DNA from: Paracoccaceae bacterium
GTDB lineage: Bacteria; Pseudomonadota; Alphaproteobacteria; Rhodobacterales; Rhodobacteraceae
Direction of reading: 5' to 3'
NCBI GenBank assembly: GCA_007134405.1
Contig: SLKW01000128.1
Span: 1 to 9,897, forward strand
DNA length: 9,897 bases
Below the pieces are notes generated by a model. The model ran no database searches. It saw nothing but the letters and a program-made list of their open reading frames with translations, and had not been told where the DNA came from. Below are positions 7,833 through 9,897 of the stretch, one piece after another. The translations under genes and the position numbers were made by a program. Within the stretch, counting starts at the first letter, position 1, and every line of letters starts with the position of its first letter.

Positions 7833-8101
7833 ACCCAACCAAGGCGGCGGAGCGCGCGCGGCAGGTGCTCAAGGTCGCGACGTCGCGCGAGGCAATCCCG
7901 CCCTTGCGCCAGCGACGGCATCGCGCCCACCCACGGGCGGCAAATGTGCGGGAATGTGCAACTGTCCCTGTCGCGCCCGGGAAGCTGGCCCTATCGGCAA
8001 GAAGGGCGCATGTTCCGCCCCGAACCGTTGCGGAGTCACACTCACCGAACGTTGCGCCCGCCGCGCCGGTTTCACCGGATTCGGCCCGCAACGCGCGCAT
8101 C

Positions 8102-8164
8102 TGTCATACGCTTGCCATACGTTTGTCATACGTTTGTCATACGCTTGCCATACGTATGCCAGCG
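8102..8164 (+). repeat. 11-bp tandem repeat array, five full units plus a partial sixth
   Basis: Five head-to-tail units start at 8102, 8113, 8124, 8135 and 8146, with consensus TGYCATACGYT (the last full unit ends in TA). A truncated unit, TGCCAGCG, follows at 8157. Variation is confined to position 3 (T or C) and the last two positions; CATACG is invariant in the full units. The period is close to one helical turn, so all units face the same side of the DNA. A period of 11 is not a multiple of 3, so this is not explained by a repeated peptide. The function is unknown; an array of protein-binding sites or a simple tandem expansion are the two options. Confidence 0.93.
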
Positions 8165-8177
8165 CCCGGAATCCCAA

Positions 8178-8216
8178 CAAAATATAGAAAATAGCCCGAC
8201 CTGCGCGTCCTCGGCT
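8178..8216 (-). terminator. Possible weak terminator for fnrL
   Basis: Read on the minus strand, an imperfect stem (AGCC at 8216-8213 with GGCT at 8196-8193, plus two inner pairs across a bulge) is followed by a U-rich run, ATTTTCTATATTTTG. It lies about 90 nt past the fnrL stop. The stem is poor, so the AT-rich patch may instead belong to the neighbouring repeat array. Confidence 0.22.
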
Positions 8217-8304
8217 CCCCGCCTCCGAACGCCCCGTCAAGCTTTCGTCAACCACCCCGCCCACGCGCTTCGGGACCAAGGGTCGGGGCATGGGCTCGGC
8301 GATC

Positions 8305-9063
8305 TCAGACCAGGAACCCGCCGTCGCTGTCATCGCCCGATTCCTCAAGCAAGCGGTCGAAATCGGGGATCGTCACGTGGCGCTTGCCGTGCATCTCGAT
8401 GACCCCATCCCGCTTCAGCGCCGAGATCTGGCGGCTCACCGTCTCCAGCGTCAGGCCCAAGTATTCGGCCATCGCCTCGCGCGTGAGCGGCAGCTCGATC
8501 TGCACCGGCCGCCCGGCCTTGGTCCGGGCCGACACCGTCGCGTCCCGCCTTGCAATGATCGCCATCAGGCTCGCGATCTTCTCGCGCGCGGTCTTGCGTC
8601 CGAGAAGCAGCATCCACTCGCGCGCAGCGTCGAGTTCGTCGAGCGTCATCTCCAGAAGCCGCTGGCCGATATGTGGCGTCGACACCATCATTTCCTCGAA
8701 GGGCTTCTTGCGGAAGCAGCACATCACCAGATCGGTCGTCGCGGTGATGTCGTAGGCCGCGGTGTCGCGCCCCGGACGGCCAACAAAATCCGACGGAAGC
8801 AGCAGGCCGACGATCTGGCGGCGTCCATCTTCCATCGTCTGCGTCAGTGTCGCGATGCCGGTAACGACCGAGGCCACGAAATCCATCCGGTCGCCTGACC
8901 AGATCACCGTCTGCCCGGCTTCGAAGCTTCGATAATACTTCATCTCCTCGAGCTGATGGAGCTCGTCGCTCTCGCAACGCGCGCAAACGGCACGGTGACG
9001 GATCGGGCAGTCGCCGCAGTCCGAAGGAATGATGTCTTTGTCGAGTGTGGCAGTCTTTTGCAT
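8305..9063 (-). CDS. fnrL: FnrL, oxygen-sensing Crp/Fnr-family transcription regulator
   Basis: This 252-residue cytoplasmic regulator should carry an oxygen-labile Fe-S cluster and control genes for low-oxygen life (haem and bacteriochlorophyll synthesis, high-affinity oxidases, denitrification) in Rhodobacteraceae. The N-terminus has Cys16, Cys19, Cys27 and Cys30 in CGDCPIRHRAVCARC; Cys115 and Cys116 (VMCCFRKKPF) are candidates for the internal ligand. A cNMP-binding-like beta-roll (about 43-125) is followed by the dimerisation helix (LLEMTLDELDAAREW) and a C-terminal winged helix-turn-helix with recognition helix ETVSRQISALK (207-217). Glu207, Ser210 and Arg211 match the E-SR set by which E. 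coli FNR reads TTGAT half-sites. The only start ahead of the cysteines is the ATG at 9063; an in-frame stop lies just upstream, and no ribosome binding site is visible. It diverges from hemN across a shared FNR box, suggesting autoregulation. Confidence 0.95.
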   Translation of the reverse strand: MQKTATLDKDIIPSDCGDCPIRHRAVCARCESDELHQLEEMKYYRSFEAGQTVIWSGDRMDFVASVVTGIATLTQTMEDGRRQIVGLLLPSDFVGRPGRDTAAYDITATTDLVMCCFRKKPFEEMMVSTPHIGQRLLEMTLDELDAAREWMLLLGRKTAREKIASLMAIIARRDATVSARTKAGRPVQIELPLTREAMAEYLGLTLETVSRQISALKRDGVIEMHGKRHVTIPDFDRLLEESGDDSDGGFLV

Positions 9064-9067
9064 GGAT

Positions 9068-9081
9068 TTGACTTAAGTCAA
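9068..9081. promoter_or_regulatory. FNR/FnrL box between fnrL and hemN
   Basis: TTGAC-TTAA-GTCAA is a perfect 14-bp palindrome that fits the Crp/Fnr consensus TTGAY-N4-RTCAA. Its edge is 4 bp from the fnrL start codon, and its centre (between 9074 and 9075) lies 41.5 bp ahead of the hemN ATG. The position suggests repression of fnrL and activation of hemN by the FnrL protein encoded alongside. Other Crp/Fnr proteins such as NnrR/DNR types recognise similar sites. Confidence 0.88.
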
Positions 9082-9115
9082 CGACCCGCCCCGAGGGTTA
9101 GATAAAGGTATTCCA

Positions 9116-9897
9116 ATGGAAACGATTTCGCAACTCGCCCGCCTGGGGCTCTTCGACGCGCGCGTACCGCGCTATACGAGCTATCCGACCGCTCCGCAAT
9201 TCTCCAATGATGTCGGGGCGGGAACATTCGTCGACTGGCTGGGTGCGATCGCCCCGGGCAGCAAGATTTCGCTCTATGTGCATGTGCCCTTCTGCCGCCG
9301 GCTGTGCTGGTTCTGCGCCTGCCGCACGCAAGGCACCAGCAGCGATACGCCCGTCCTGTCCTATGTCCGGACGCTCAAGGCGGAACTGGAACTCTTGCGC
9401 GCAGCCCTGCCACCAGGGGTGAGACTGGCGCGCCTGCACTGGGGCGGGGGCACGCCCACGCTCTTGCCGGCTGCTGCAATGCGCGATCTGGCCCGCGCGA
9501 TCTTCGATGTCGCCCCGCTGGCCGAGGGGTCCGAGTTCTCGGTCGAGATCGACCCCAACGAGATCGACGCCGCACGACTGGACGCGCTGGCGGAAATGGG
9601 CATGACCCGCGCCTCGATCGGGGTGCAGGATTTCGACGCGCAGATCCAAGCCGTGATTGGGCGCGACCAGAGCTATGAGATCACCCGAGACGCGGTCGAG
9701 GCGATTCGCGCGCATGGTATCGAGAGCCTCAACGCAGACATTCTGTTCGGTCTGCCGCACCAGACGCGTGCCGGGATCTCCGACTCGGTCCAGAAGCTGC
9801 TGTCGCTTTCGCCGGACCGCGTAGCGCTCTATGGCTATGCCCACGTGCCCTGGATGGCGCGGCGCCAGCAACTGATCCCGTCCGAGGCGCTGCCCAC
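9116..9897 (+). CDS. hemN: HemN, oxygen-independent coproporphyrinogen III oxidase (3' truncated by window)
   Basis: This radical-SAM enzyme oxidatively decarboxylates coproporphyrinogen III to protoporphyrinogen IX without oxygen, in haem and bacteriochlorophyll synthesis. About 260 N-terminal residues are visible of roughly 450. PRYTSYPTAPQF (18-29) is the HemN-specific N-terminal block. The Fe-S motif CRRLCWFCAC gives Cys60, Cys64 and Cys67 as cluster ligands and Cys69, the pattern of true HemN (E. coli Cys62, 66, 69, 71) rather than of HemW, where the last Cys is lacking. Tyr54 and His56 precede it as in E. coli, and HWGGGTPT (108-115) is the SAM-binding glycine motif. SVEIDPNEID and RASIGVQDFD are also typical. 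AAAGG (9104-9108) sits 7 nt before the ATG. Rhodobacter sphaeroides calls the copy beside fnrL hemZ. Divergence from fnrL across an FNR box implies induction at low oxygen. Confidence 0.95.
   Translation, partial: METISQLARLGLFDARVPRYTSYPTAPQFSNDVGAGTFVDWLGAIAPGSKISLYVHVPFCRRLCWFCACRTQGTSSDTPVLSYVRTLKAELELLRAALPPGVRLARLHWGGGTPTLLPAAAMRDLARAIFDVAPLAEGSEFSVEIDPNEIDAARLDALAEMGMTRASIGVQDFDAQIQAVIGRDQSYEITRDAVEAIRAHGIESLNADILFGLPHQTRAGISDSVQKLLSLSPDRVALYGYAHVPWMARRQQLIPSEALP

Larger units (their letters stand above)
7833..8304. other. 472-bp convergent intergenic region without a supported gene
   Basis: This gap lies between the 3' ends of bztD and fnrL. Open frames cross it on both strands, but none has a convincing ribosome binding site, domain or family resemblance. 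Structure seen: a 12-bp perfect palindrome CGCGACGTCGCG (7876-7887); a short direct repeat AATGTGC (7942-7948 and 7952-7958); two similar blocks CGAACCGTTGCG (8021-8032) and CGAACGTTGCG (8046-8056); an inverted repeat CGTTGCG/CGCAACG (8050-8056, 8087-8093) enclosing a hairpin CCGGT-TTC-ACCGG (8066-8078); an 11-bp tandem array (8102-8164); and an AT-rich patch (8175-8193). It could hold transcript ends, a small RNA or a DNA-binding site array. No tRNA or known riboswitch was recognised. Confidence 0.6.

Noticed and set aside
8102..8164. Tandem array considered as a CRISPR
   Set aside because: Units are 11 bp and directly abutting, with no spacers and no cas genes nearby.
7954..8187. 77-residue cysteine-rich plus-strand frame across the intergenic repeats
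   Set aside because: No ribosome binding site and no family resemblance; part of its sequence is just the 11-bp array read in shifting frames.
5789..8194. 801-residue plus-strand frame running through bztC, bztD and the intergenic region
   Set aside because: It is an out-of-frame shadow of two well-supported genes, and its composition is Arg/His/Ala/Pro-rich nonsense.

Overview
The window looks like a chromosomal segment of a high-GC alphaproteobacterium of the Rhodobacteraceae (Rhodobacter/Paracoccus/Roseobacter relatives). The grounds are a bztABCD-type amino-acid ABC transporter, an ATP12 F1-ATPase chaperone gene, a divergent fnrL/hemN pair, and protein sequences that resemble Rhodobacter homologues as I remember them. 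No database search was run. Most of the window is ordinary, well-conserved core genome, and I see no convincing undescribed multi-gene system.

Layout, left to right. (1) The 3' end of rarA (replication-associated recombination ATPase) enters from the left edge. (2) After a 98-bp gap comes a tight plus-strand cluster: an RluC-type 23S rRNA pseudouridine synthase, a HAD-superfamily phosphatase, and an ATP12-family F1-ATPase assembly chaperone. Both junctions in this cluster are 4-bp ATGA overlaps, so translation is probably coupled. (3) A 196-bp gap leads into bztA-bztB-bztC-bztD. These encode a periplasmic binding protein, two membrane permeases and an ATPase for uptake of glutamate, glutamine, aspartate and asparagine. 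A strong hairpin between bztA and bztB probably makes the binding protein more abundant than the membrane parts; bztB, bztC and bztD are nearly contiguous. (4) A 472-bp gene-free stretch lies between the convergent ends of bztD and fnrL. It contains a striking 11-bp tandem repeat array beside an AT-rich patch. (5) fnrL, an oxygen-sensing Crp/Fnr regulator on the minus strand, diverges from hemN (oxygen-independent coproporphyrinogen III oxidase, cut by the right edge). Their 52-bp intergenic region holds a perfect FNR box.

How the parts work together: FnrL with its Fe-S cluster should bind the shared box under low oxygen, switching on anaerobic haem/tetrapyrrole synthesis through hemN and probably feeding back on its own gene. 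The Bzt transporter supplies acidic amino acids and their amides, and glutamate is also the C5-pathway precursor of tetrapyrroles in many bacteria; no functional link between the two loci is shown here. The items most worth a second look are the 11-bp repeat array and the unusual position of the FNR box just ahead of an fnrL start that has no visible ribosome binding site.
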